The position numbers and the translations under genes are program-made. From NCBI RefSeq assembly GCF_013177695.1, contig NZ_WOEY01000089.1, positions 46,349 through 110,348 on the forward strand: 64,000 nt of DNA, given 5' to 3'. The DNA comes from Paraburkholderia solitsugae. Its GTDB lineage: Bacteria; Pseudomonadota; Gammaproteobacteria; Burkholderiales; Burkholderiaceae. The notes below the pieces were generated by a model, which was not told the DNA's origin, ran no database searches, and saw nothing but the letters and a program-made list of their open reading frames with translations. Of the stretch, positions 45,258-53,758 are shown in pieces (positions within the stretch are counted from its first letter, which is position 1; the number at the start of each line of letters is the position of its first letter).

Positions 45258-47212
45258 CTAAGCCCAGCTTTAGCTTCTGAAATTGCTGGAACCCGCATCA
45301 GTTGTAGGGTTCGGCAATTTTTTAGTAGTCCTATGTAGCCATGTAATTCACATTATCACCTTGATTTTTCGCGCATGCTTTGCTTTTATTCGTGTTCATG
45401 TACATCGAACACGTCCCCAACCGCAACTCGCCACCCGCAATCCTGCTGCGCGAGTCCTATCGTGACGGCAACAAGGTCAGGAAGCGCACCCTGGCCAACC
45501 TCTCGTCGCTTCCCGCCGAGGTAATCGAGGGCTTGAAGGTCCTGCTACGCGGCGGTGTCGCCGTATCCTCGGTCGATGATGCCTTCGTGATCGAGCGCAG
45601 CCTGCCGCACGGGCATGTGGCCGCGGTGCTCGGCGCGGCGCGCGCCTGCGGCGCCGAGCAGTGGTTCGCCACCGCACCCGCCGCGGTGCGCTCGGTGGTC
45701 ATGGCGCTGCTGGTGGCGCGGGTGGTGTCGCCCGCCTCCAAGCTCGCCACCCATCGCATGTTGCGCGACGAGACCGCGACCCACTCGCTGTCGCGGCTGC
45801 TGGAGCTGGGGGAAGTCGACCTCGAGCAGGTCTATGCCGCCCTCGACTGGCTGGGAGAGGCTCAGGCGGGCATCGAGAAGCGCCTCGCCCGCCAGCATCT
45901 GGCCGGTAGTACGCTGGTGCTCTACGACCTCACTTCGACATGGGTGACCGGACGCTGCTGCGAGCTCGCGGCGCACGGCTACAGCCGCGATGGCAAGCGT
46001 GACGACCCGCAGATCGTGTTCGGGCTGGTCTGCACGTCTGAGGGCATCCCGGTGGCGGTCGAAGTCTTCGCCGGCAACACCGCCGATCCCGCGACCGTAG
46101 CATCTCAGGTGGAGAAGCTCAAAGACCGTTACGGGATCGACAAGCTCGCCTGGGTGGGCGACCGGGGCATGCTCACGCAGGCACGTATCGACACGGTGTT
46201 GCGCCCGGCCGGGCTGGACTGGGTGAGCAGCCTGCGCGCGCCGCAGATGGCCGCGCTCGCCCAGGAGACGGGACCCTTCCAGCCGTCGCTGTTCGATGAG
46301 CGCAACCTGCTTGAGATGACGAGTGACGCGTTCCCCGGCGAGCGGCTCATCGTGTGTCGCAATCCGCTGTTGGCCGAGGAGCGCAGCCGCAAACGCGAGG
46401 CGCTGCTGCAGGCCACCGAAGCAGAGCTGATGAAGATAGCCGAAGCGACCTCGCGCGTGCGCAACCGGCTCAAGGGTACCGAAGCGATTGCCTTGCGCGT
46501 GGGCCGGGTCATCGATCACTTCAAGATGGCCAAGCACTTCGAGTTGAGCATCACCGACACGAGCTTTAGCTGGGAGCGCAAGACGGTGCAGATCCAGCAG
46601 GAGGCAGCACTTGATGGTCTGTATGTGGTGCGTACGAGTCTGCCGGCAGCGGCTCTGTCAGCCGAGGCGGCCGTGACGGCCTACAAGGGCCTGGCAGTCG
46701 TGGAGCGGGCCTTCCGTTCGCTCAAGACGGTCGACCTGCAGGTGCGTCCGGTATTCCATTGGAACGCCGGGCGCGTGCGCGCGCATGTCTTTCTGTGCAT
46801 GCTCGCTTACTACGTCGAGTGGCACATGCGCGAGAAGTTAAAGCCGATGCTGTTTGACGATGAATATGTCGAGCAGGCGCGCGCTAGCCGCGCGTCGCCG
46901 GTGGCCAAGGCACGACGTTCGGACCAGGCGAAAGCTAAGGACGCGACCAGGCTTGGCGAGGACGGCTTGCCGGTCCATAGCTTCCGCACCTTGCTCGATG
47001 ATCTGGCCACGCTCGCGTACAACGTCTGTCATACGCCACTCAATCCGGATGCCAGGCTCGTCATGACGACGCGGCCCACGCCCATTCAGGAAAAAGCCTT
47101 CCGCCTCCTGAACGTTAACCCCGCCTGTACCCAGTAACCATCCCGCCTTCGCACGCATAACAGCGCGAAATCAATAGCTTATGTTTCGGCCTGGTCAAAG
47201 TTCGGCCTAAGG
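45258..47212 (+). mobile_element. IS1634-family insertion sequence (approximate ends)
   Basis: Contains one intact transposase gene. The best candidate ends are an imperfect inverted repeat, CCTAAGCCCAGCTTTAG near 45258 and, reversed, CCTTAGGCCGAACTTTGA near 47212. I could not define a target duplication, so the boundaries are provisional. It separates the caspase-FGE gene from the kinase gene, and the right end meets the kinase stop codon. Confidence 0.55.
45398..47137 (+). CDS. IS1634-family transposase
   Basis: About 579 residues. 'VPNRNSPPAILLRESYRDGNKVRKRTLANLSSLP' is the typical N-terminus of this DDE transposase family. 'LYDLTSTWVTGRC' and 'AWVGDRGMLTQARID' supply acidic residues of the catalytic core, and 'AYKGLAVVERAFRSLKTVDLQVRPVFHW' carries the Y-E-F/R signature near the end. 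No frameshift is seen, so it may be active. The codon use looks as GC-rich as the host. Confidence 0.93.
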   Translation: MYIEHVPNRNSPPAILLRESYRDGNKVRKRTLANLSSLPAEVIEGLKVLLRGGVAVSSVDDAFVIERSLPHGHVAAVLGAARACGAEQWFATAPAAVRSVVMALLVARVVSPASKLATHRMLRDETATHSLSRLLELGEVDLEQVYAALDWLGEAQAGIEKRLARQHLAGSTLVLYDLTSTWVTGRCCELAAHGYSRDGKRDDPQIVFGLVCTSEGIPVAVEVFAGNTADPATVASQVEKLKDRYGIDKLAWVGDRGMLTQARIDTVLRPAGLDWVSSLRAPQMAALAQETGPFQPSLFDERNLLEMTSDAFPGERLIVCRNPLLAEERSRKREALLQATEAELMKIAEATSRVRNRLKGTEAIALRVGRVIDHFKMAKHFELSITDTSFSWERKTVQIQQEAALDGLYVVRTSLPAAALSAEAAVTAYKGLAVVERAFRSLKTVDLQVRPVFHWNAGRVRAHVFLCMLAYYVEWHMREKLKPMLFDDEYVEQARASRASPVAKARRSDQAKAKDATRLGEDGLPVHSFRTLLDDLATLAYNVCHTPLNPDARLVMTTRPTPIQEKAFRLLNVNPACTQ

Positions 47213-49267
47213 TGTGTGCGGCTTCGTCGTGATCGGCGCGAAGTCCGCGACGATGTGATCCTGACCGTATTTTCCGGCAATCTGCGCAAGCCGGGTATTC
47301 AGTGCGCGCAGATAATCGGCACGTGATTCGCTTTCGGGCCGCGGCTTGTCGAATAACTGGGCAGGCGTAATCAGAAGCACCACCATCTCCGATCCAAACG
47401 GCTTCGAAATAATCCAGTCACCGGCGCTACCGATAGTGGCCGCGTAGTGCGGCGGCGCCTGATTGTCCTTCGCGCGCGGACTCGGCACCATGTGCACGAC
47501 GCTGCCGTCGAGCTGGTAGTAGTCGAGGTTCACATACGAGTCGAAAGCAGGCGTGGTCACGTCGACGACCAGCGGATCGCCCTCGCTCAACTGGCCGCCG
47601 GGCGGGCGCACATGCAGCGACGCAAGGTGGCCTGCTTGCCAGTTGCGGGTCCAATAGGGGGCGAGCGCATTGATCGTGTCGCATTTATCGTCGGCGACCG
47701 GTTCGACCTGGAGCGTCAGCGTGTCGACACCCGGCAATTCGGTCAGCGTGTCCTTCAGGCGAGCCGCGCCGTAGTGCTGTGGGACATAGCCGCGCACCGT
47801 CAAGGAGTGGTCCTGCGTCGAAGCGGACAGCGCTGAGCATGGCACCTGCGCCAGCACCGGTGCGACGGCGGCCAGGGTCAGCGCGGGTTTCGGCGCTGGC
47901 GGTGCCGGAGGTTGCGCCGGCGGTGATGCCCCGAGCGACGCTGACGCCTCCGAAGCCGCCGCACCCGGCTGCGTGCCACTTTGACGATTCGGCGCCGACC
48001 GCAAAGCAAACACGGCAACAGCTGCGGCACACACCACGGCGAAACCCGCGAACCCCGCCTTGACGAAGGTACCCGATTTCTCCGAGCGCGCTTCGTTGTC
48101 GAACGCCGCAATGAAACGCGCGACACTCGGCATGCGCGTGTTGCGATCGAACGAAAGCGCGGCCCGTAATGCGTGCCACTGTTTCGCATCAAGATTGGGC
48201 GGGCGCTGCGGCTTGAACTGCGCATTGCGAGCCTGCGTCGCCGACAATCGGTCGAACGGATGGTGGCCCGTCAACAACTCGTAGGTAATGCAACCGAGCG
48301 CGTAGATATCGTCACGCGGGTCCGGCTCGCGATGTTCGATCATTTCCGGACTCGCATACGCAGGCGTCAACGCGCCGAGACTGCCGGGGTCGAAGACCGT
48401 TGCATCGCTCTCTTCCTCCGGCCGCTGGAACACACGGGCGATGCCGAAGTCGATCACCTTCACTTCGGCATTCGTCGTGAGAAAGACGTTGGCGGGTTTG
48501 AAATCGCAATGCACGAAGCCGTGCTCGTGGGCATAGGCGAGCGCATTGCACATTCCCCGCACGATCGGCAACGCGGCGCGAACCGGCATCCCCTTATAGC
48601 CCGGCGTGCGCAATAGCTGGCTCAACGGCTTGCCAGTCAGGTACTCCATCGTCAGATAGACGATCGGTCCGTCGCGATCGAAGTCGTACACCGTGATGAT
48701 GTTGCGGTGCGCGAGTACCTGGGCCTTGCGCGCCTCGCGTTGCAGCGCGACGAGCGAATTCGGGTTGCCACGGAACTGGACGTTGAGCACCTTGATCGCG
48801 ACATACGGCTTGCGATCCGACGCCTCGAGCTTGCGCATATCGAGCGCCTTGTACACCGTGCCCATCCCGCCGACACCCAGACATTCCTCGAGGACAAAGC
48901 GGTTGTTCAGCGTATCGCCCGTGCCTTTGATCTGATCAGTTCCCGGTGTACCGGCGGCGCTCGCCTCGCTTGCCGAGCTTGCCGCACTCGCAGAGCGTAC
49001 CGACGGTATCTCGACGGTAGTCTGCATGCCGGTTTCCTCGCCGCCCGCCGCCACGTTCGAGACGCGCAACTGTTCGATGCGCCGCCGCACTTCGGCGTAG
49101 AGATCGTCAGGCAGAGGGGCTTTGCGATGCGCCGCGCCGAGCATCTCCAGCAGCTGCGTTGGACCGAGTCCTTCGGTCGTCAACGTGCTGTCGAGTTGAG
49201 CGACGAACTCGTCACGTGACAGATCGCCGTTCTGATAGTCGCGAATCACATGCGCAAGGCTAGCCAT
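47207..49267 (-). CDS. Hanks-type Ser/Thr protein kinase
   Basis: 686 residues. After a helical N-terminus (about 1-115) the kinase domain shows the glycine loop 'GVGGMGTVYKA', 'YVAIKVL', the catalytic loop 'HCDFKPANVF' and 'VIDFGIARV', then 'YASPEM'. A span 'AGFAVVCAAAVAVFAL' near 405 leads to a periplasmic domain with a BON-like stretch (SLTVRGYVPQHYGAARLKDTL). The 'HCDF' form replaces the usual HRD, as in non-RD kinases. It is divergent from peptide precursor 3. With the PP2C phosphatase and FHA protein it forms a likely signalling set. Confidence 0.92.
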   Translation of the reverse strand: MASLAHVIRDYQNGDLSRDEFVAQLDSTLTTEGLGPTQLLEMLGAAHRKAPLPDDLYAEVRRRIEQLRVSNVAAGGEETGMQTTVEIPSVRSASAASSASEASAAGTPGTDQIKGTGDTLNNRFVLEECLGVGGMGTVYKALDMRKLEASDRKPYVAIKVLNVQFRGNPNSLVALQREARKAQVLAHRNIITVYDFDRDGPIVYLTMEYLTGKPLSQLLRTPGYKGMPVRAALPIVRGMCNALAYAHEHGFVHCDFKPANVFLTTNAEVKVIDFGIARVFQRPEEESDATVFDPGSLGALTPAYASPEMIEHREPDPRDDIYALGCITYELLTGHHPFDRLSATQARNAQFKPQRPPNLDAKQWHALRAALSFDRNTRMPSVARFIAAFDNEARSEKSGTFVKAGFAGFAVVCAAAVAVFALRSAPNRQSGTQPGAAASEASASLGASPPAQPPAPPAPKPALTLAAVAPVLAQVPCSALSASTQDHSLTVRGYVPQHYGAARLKDTLTELPGVDTLTLQVEPVADDKCDTINALAPYWTRNWQAGHLASLHVRPPGGQLSEGDPLVVDVTTPAFDSYVNLDYYQLDGSVVHMVPSPRAKDNQAPPHYAATIGSAGDWIISKPFGSEMVVLLITPAQLFDKPRPESESRADYLRALNTRLAQIAGKYGQDHIVADFAPITTKPHTP

Positions 49268-49590
49268 TTGTGCGAAGCGCCGCCGCTGCCGTTGGGCCGG
49301 ATCGCATGCGACCGGTGCCCCTCGGGCTGATAGAAAACCTGTCGTAACCAGTTACATGTGCCGCTTCGATACTAGTCCCCGACCCGCGCTTTCGCAAACC
49401 AGGATTGCCCCGCTGCGTGCACCGCCGGAGAGTGTCTTGCGACAGCCAACAGAATCCGGTGCGTTGTTGGGTACGCACCGTCAACCGCCCGTCGCCTGCC
49501 AGGGGTCGTGCTGCGGCTCCGGCGCGGCAGCGTGGCGCGACAGCCTTGTGCATCAAGCATTCGCCCATTTTATTAGGAGACGAGAATAAA

Positions 49591-49682
49591 GCTGGCACAG
49601 CCCATGCATTAGTGACACTCGAGCAGACAAGATGCTCGAACCCAACCGCAAGACTGTGATGTTTTCTTCCAGGAGATTTACC
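49591..49682 (+). repeat. Duplicated promoter/leader region (paired with 41504-41596)
   Basis: These 92 bases are nearly identical, by eye, to the minus-strand 41504-41596 region. They share the sigma-54 promoter, a hairpin TCGAGCA/TGCTCGA (49619-49639) and the ribosome site ccaggagatttacc. The similarity continues into the coding sequences, so this is a dispersed gene duplication with its control region. Confidence 0.9.
49593..49608 (+). promoter_or_regulatory. Sigma-54 promoter of peptide precursors 3-4
   Basis: TGGCACAGCCCATGCA has exact -24/-12 spacing and differs in one base from the promoter at 41579-41594. Transcription would start near 49620. The 49268-49682 gap, between the divergent kinase and peptide genes, contains no other gene. 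Confidence 0.85.
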
Positions 49683-49964
49683 ATGAACACGCTGATGATC
49701 AAAGACCTCTCGATCACCGAACAACTCGACAGCAAGGCAATGCGCGCCGTGCGTGGCGGCTACGGCTACGGCTTCCCCAGCTCGTCGTACTTCAACTTCA
49801 GCCCGGTGGTCGCACCGAACAACAGCAAGAATGTCGACGCCACGCAGTTGATCAGCAACGAGATGAACATCCAGAGCGCCAACGCCAACAACGTCGCGTT
49901 CGCCGCTGGCCTCACCTCGACGATCAATCCCTCCGTCACGTCGAGCAACAACATCCACGTGTAA
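49683..49964 (+). CDS. Double-glycine leader peptide precursor 3
   Basis: 93 residues. The leader ends at Gly25-Gly26 and is nearly the same as that of precursor 2 (MNTLMIKDLSITEQLDSKAM). The 67-residue product keeps YGYGFPSSSYFNFSP, then an Asn/Ser/Ala-rich tail ending NNIHV. No Cys. The strong sequence match to 41219-41503, upstream region included, marks recent duplication across about 8 kb. A hairpin follows at 49975-50012 and precursor 4 starts 88 bases later. Confidence 0.9.
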   Translation: MNTLMIKDLSITEQLDSKAMRAVRGGYGYGFPSSSYFNFSPVVAPNNSKNVDATQLISNEMNIQSANANNVAFAAGLTSTINPSVTSSNNIHV

Positions 49965-49974
49965 AGCGTAATTC

Positions 49975-50012
49975 GGCGAAGCGAAGAGGCCTTCGGCAAT
50001 CTCCGCTTCGCC
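49975..50012 (+). terminator. Hairpin 3' of peptide precursor 3
   Basis: GGCGAAGCG (49975-49983) pairs with CGCTTCGCC (50004-50012), a perfect 9-bp stem with a 20-base loop, 10 bases after the stop codon. Its place matches the hairpin after precursor 2 although the sequence differs. A leaky terminator or 3' stabiliser before precursor 4. Confidence 0.55.
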
Positions 50013-50052
50013 CCGAACACGCCCGTCTTCCGCGCACCTTTGGAGAATCACC

Positions 50053-50337
50053 ATGTCATCCCTCATGATTCGCGATCTGTCCCGCACCCGCGAGCTCGAC
50101 CGCCACGCAATGTCGGCGGTGGCCGGCGGCACCGGCAGCAGCGTGCCCGGCTTGCCGTCGGTGGCCGGCCTGAGCGGCATCGCCAACGTCAACGTCTCGG
50201 TGAACCAGAACCTCAGCCAGATACAAACCGTCAATGTTGCCGCCCTCAACAATATCGGTGTGATCGGCGCGGGATTCGTGCCGTTGAATCTGAATGTCAG
50301 CCCGTCTCTGTTCGGCGCCAATTTCGCCAACGTTTAA
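50053..50337 (+). CDS. Double-glycine leader peptide precursor 4
   Basis: 94 residues with leader MSSLMIRDLSRTRELDRHAM then SAVAGG, aligning without gaps to the others. The 68-residue product is hydrophobic and Asn/Val-rich ('NVNVSVNQNLSQIQTVNVAALNN'), quite different from precursor 3, which shows the leader is conserved while the cargo varies. Ribosome site ggagaatcacc. Likely in one transcript with precursor 3. Confidence 0.87.
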   Translation: MSSLMIRDLSRTRELDRHAMSAVAGGTGSSVPGLPSVAGLSGIANVNVSVNQNLSQIQTVNVAALNNIGVIGAGFVPLNLNVSPSLFGANFANV

Positions 50338-50520
50338 CGGCGTGCGGTAGCGTGGGGCCGGGGGCTTCCCTACTGCGACCTGGTCACATCCGACAGACGA
50401 ACTGTAAGCAGATTTCCTATACTGATAGTGCGACGAGACCTCTGAATACTTAAAAACACACTCGGGCGGCGACGGGAGAATCGCGCCAACCGCCGCCCTC
50501 GCCTGATCCCTGGAGCCGCC

Positions 50521-50748
50521 ATGACAAAGCTCGTTATCAAAGACCTCACCGACAGCGTCGAACTCGACCGCCAGGCGATGGCCGCCATTGTCGGCGGCGC
50601 ACGGATCGGTGCGCGTGCGAGCATCGCCGTTCAGGGGGTGCCGGGTTCTGCACGTGTCGTCGACTATCCGCCGGGTTTTCCCGCGGCACATCAGACCATT
50701 GCCGATGTGCCCGTTGCCGCGGTGCCGCGCAATTCGCCGCCCGGCTAG
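50521..50748 (+). CDS. Double-glycine leader peptide precursor 5
   Basis: 75 residues with leader MTKLVIKDLTDSVELDRQAM then AAIVGG. The 49-residue product is rich in Ala, Val and Pro with several Arg, and is the least Asn-rich of the set. The ribosome site ctggagccgcc precedes the ATG. No sigma-54 box is evident in the 183-base gap before it, so it may depend on read-through or another promoter. The following gap (50749-51234) shows nothing I can support. Confidence 0.82.
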   Translation: MTKLVIKDLTDSVELDRQAMAAIVGGARIGARASIAVQGVPGSARVVDYPPGFPAAHQTIADVPVAAVPRNSPPG

Positions 50749-51234
50749 GCCCGGACCCAGACATCCGAAGCAACGGCATGCGCTTAACGCGCGTGCCGTT
50801 TGTGTTTCATGCATACGCGCCTTGTGCGCTGGCCGTTCGCTTGCGTGCCGGTCGTACCGGCGCACTGCATGGCGCGCTTCGAACCAGATCGATACCGACA
50901 TCGTCGACAGCCGTATTTAAAGGTCCTTCTTGTAGGACGCGCGAGATGACCGTAATTGGAAACAGACGCGCCCGTCACGCTTTCCCGGCGGCGGACGCAT
51001 TGTCCAATCGACCTGGCGAATGTCCGCACGCGGCGACGTTAGCGACCGTGCGCTCACCTATGATATTTAGGATGCCACGTGGTTTTATGCCGTTCGCCGA
51101 TAGCACCCGCTATCCTGACGGCAACCCGGCGCAGAAGTGTTGGCGGCGCGAGGCATGCAAAAGCGTCGCACGGCACGAGCGGCGATGACGGCGCGCCACG
51201 AGCCGGCACCGAAAATTCATATTGGAGACATGCA

Positions 51235-51519
51235 ATGAAATTCATCGTGCAATGGAATGGCCTGCCGACAGCGGAGAATTCCGTCATCGAGCGCTTCATG
51301 AAAACCGGCGGCCAAGCGCCTGAGGGTGTCAAATTGCTGGGGCGCTGGCATGCGATCGGCGCATTACATGGTTTTGCGGTCGTCGAGGCGGACGATTCGC
51401 GCGGACTATCGGCGCTGGCGCTCGAATGGGGCGATTTACTGACGATGAGCATCGTCCCCGCGATGACGGACGAGGACCTCGGTGCGGCATTGGGTGCATA
51501 TCAGGCCGCGCGCAAGTAA
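51235..51519 (+). CDS. DUF3303-like small protein
   Basis: 94 residues beginning MKFIVQWNGLPTAENSVIERF. The length, the 'PEGVKLLGRWHAIGALHGFAVVEADD' middle and the alternating beta/alpha pattern fit the DUF3303/ferredoxin-like fold family of unknown function. The ribosome site attggagacatgca fixes the ATG at 51235. It precedes the efflux pump gene by 19 bases and is probably cotranscribed. Confidence 0.8.
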   Translation: MKFIVQWNGLPTAENSVIERFMKTGGQAPEGVKLLGRWHAIGALHGFAVVEADDSRGLSALALEWGDLLTMSIVPAMTDEDLGAALGAYQAARK

Positions 51520-51538
51520 GTACGCAAATAGGACCGTC

Positions 51539-53179
51539 ATGACGCCTGGTCTCGACACGCCTCTACCCAGCGGACAACTGCTGCCGTTTCGCGAGTCGCT
51601 GCTGGCGATGCTTGGCATTGCCTTTGTCTCGATGCTGGTGGCGCTCGATCAGACCATTGTCGGCACCGCGCTACCGCGCATCGTCGCCGATCTGAAGGGC
51701 TTCGATCTGTACGCATGGGTCGCGACGGCGTACATGCTGGCTTCCGTGATCACTATTCCGATCTTCGGGCGGCTGGGGGATCTGTTCGGCCGCAAGCCGT
51801 TTCTGATCGCCGCCATTCTGCTGTTCACCGGCTCCTCGGTATTGTGTGGCCTTTCGACCAGCATGCTGTTGCTGGTGATTTCGCGCGGCCTGCAGGGGAT
51901 AGGTGGCGGCATTCTGATCGGCACGGTGTTCGCCACCGTCGCCGATCTGTTCCCCAATCCGAAGCTGCGGCTGCGCTGGCTCGTGTTCGTCACGTCCGCG
52001 TTTGGCATCGCCAATATGGTCGGGCCGACGCTCGGGGGCATCCTCACACAATACGGCGGCTGGCGGCTGGTGTTTTTCGTTAACGTACCGGTCGGCGTTG
52101 TGTCGCTGCTGTTCGTGCAGCGCTTTCTACCGCCGCTGCTCCATCTGCGGCATAAGGGTCCCGTGCGGCTCGACTGGCTCGGGGCGTTCGTGGTCGCCGT
52201 CACGTTCGGTTCGCTGCAATTGCTGATCGAATTGTTTCCGAAGTACGGCGTCGACACGATAACGATCGTGCTGGCCGTTGTTGCGGGGAGTTTTGCGCTA
52301 ACGCTTTGGCTATGGGAGCGGAGGATCAAGTATCCGATCATTCCGGTGGATATGCTGTTGGACCGTAAGCTCTCTGCGCTCTTCGCGATGTCGGTGCTCG
52401 GCGGTTTCGCGCTGTTTTCGCTGGTGTTTTATGTGCCGCTGTTGTTTCAGGGCGGCTATGCAATGTCCGCGCACGACTCGGGGATGTTGATTACGCCGTT
52501 GCTGCTCGGCACGACTGTCGGCAGCGTGGTGAACAATCGTATCGTCACACGAATCCGTCGCGCGAACGGGATTATGTATGTGGGTTTTGCGCTGTCCGCG
52601 CTGGCGTGTTTGGCTGTGATCGTGCTGAGAGGTAACGAGCCGCATCTTGTGTGGATGTCGTGCATGGGTATCAGCGGTCTTGGGCTCGGTCTGGTGGCGA
52701 CCAGCCTGACGGTCTGTTCGCAGCAGATCGTGGCGCGTGATCAGCTCGGTGCGGCAACTGCGCTACTGCAGTCGCTGCGGACTTTTGGTGGGATGCTGGG
52801 TACGGTGATGACGGGAGCGTTGCTTGGGCATCTCTACACGCAAGGGGTGCATCGATCGCTCGCGTCATATCAGGCGACGCAGTGGTTCAAATCGTTCGCA
52901 AGTCCTGAGCTGCTGGTGGACCGCGCGGAGCAGGCGGCGTTGATCAATCGTCTGGTGAGCGCGGGGCATGCGGGCGATGCGATGATGAATTCTGCACGGG
53001 ATGCGTTGGTGCAGTCGATTCATATCGGGATTTTGGTGGCGGGTGCGGCTGCGTTGATTGGGTTGTGTCTGGCGTGGTTTGTGCCGCCGGTGAGGATTAG
53101 TTATCCGGAGGCGGAGTGGGTGCCCGACGGAGGGTCGACGCAAGCCGAGGCGCTTCCGCCGCGGGGTAATGCGCTTTAG
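51539..53179 (+). CDS. DHA2-family multidrug MFS transporter
   Basis: 546 residues with fourteen predicted spans, the DHA2 number. 'VSMLVALDQTIVGTALPRIVADL' is the family's helix-1 motif, 'GRLGDLFGRKPFLIAA' the loop 2-3 motif and 'RGLQGIGGGILIGT' motif B; 'GPTLGGILTQYGGWRLVFFVNVPVG' is motif C. It likely exports toxic organics by proton antiport. The ATG at 51539 has aggaccgtc upstream. The long non-coding stretch 53180-53758 shows no gene I can support. Confidence 0.9.
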   Translation: MTPGLDTPLPSGQLLPFRESLLAMLGIAFVSMLVALDQTIVGTALPRIVADLKGFDLYAWVATAYMLASVITIPIFGRLGDLFGRKPFLIAAILLFTGSSVLCGLSTSMLLLVISRGLQGIGGGILIGTVFATVADLFPNPKLRLRWLVFVTSAFGIANMVGPTLGGILTQYGGWRLVFFVNVPVGVVSLLFVQRFLPPLLHLRHKGPVRLDWLGAFVVAVTFGSLQLLIELFPKYGVDTITIVLAVVAGSFALTLWLWERRIKYPIIPVDMLLDRKLSALFAMSVLGGFALFSLVFYVPLLFQGGYAMSAHDSGMLITPLLLGTTVGSVVNNRIVTRIRRANGIMYVGFALSALACLAVIVLRGNEPHLVWMSCMGISGLGLGLVATSLTVCSQQIVARDQLGAATALLQSLRTFGGMLGTVMTGALLGHLYTQGVHRSLASYQATQWFKSFASPELLVDRAEQAALINRLVSAGHAGDAMMNSARDALVQSIHIGILVAGAAALIGLCLAWFVPPVRISYPEAEWVPDGGSTQAEALPPRGNAL

Positions 53180-53758
53180 ACGGTTGCGGGTTTACACTCG
53201 GGCTCCGATGTCGTTCGCGTGTATCAGTGAGCGGTCGCAGTTATCAGCTCGCCAGTTTTCGCACGCACTGGTTCGCGCGGCCTACGCACGGATTTTTGAC
53301 ACCGCCAACTTAAGCCGCAGGGTAGTTGCGCATTCAACGAATGATCTCCCAATGCTGCGTTCCTCCGGGCACTGATCCTTTTGCCGGCGCTGCTACACCT
53401 CAGTCGCACGTCCGCTTCCAGCACGCCCCTGTTTTTCCATCTGCGTCTTCAGGTGTGGAGGCACTCACTTGCACCGTTTGACTCGTGATGCGTTGATGCG
53501 ATTGCGGGACTCTAGTTACCCTTTCTCGAGGACTAACAGAGCTACCGCATGGAACCGTGGCGTGATCGAAAAGATGTTTAAATGGGGGGAAATTCGACGC
53601 ACTGTTCGCATAAGTAATCGTCAGAAAGCTTGACCGAACGATTGTGTTTTCTTACCATTGGCGACGCCGCTTGCGCACTTACTACCAACCCGCTTTCACC
53701 CAAGCGCGCCCATAAAACAAGGCCAAAACTAAACAACGAGGTCTTCCGGGGTTCCTGC

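Noticed and set aside
22036..49267. Type VI secretion cluster, suggested by kinase, PP2C and FHA genes
   Set aside because: No Tss, Hcp, VgrG or ClpV-like gene occurs in the window.
49260..50330. Minus-strand frame over peptide precursors 3 and 4
   Set aside because: Low-complexity translation; the plus-strand peptide genes have ribosome sites, a shared leader and a sigma-54 promoter.
41219..50748. Lanthipeptide or other heavily modified RiPP cluster
   Set aside because: No Lan, radical-SAM, YcaO or similar maturation enzyme is present and the peptide products contain no Cys.
53224..53424. 66-codon minus-strand frame in the non-coding gap
   Set aside because: No ribosome site, no hydrophobic or domain pattern, Arg/Ala-rich composition typical of chance frames.
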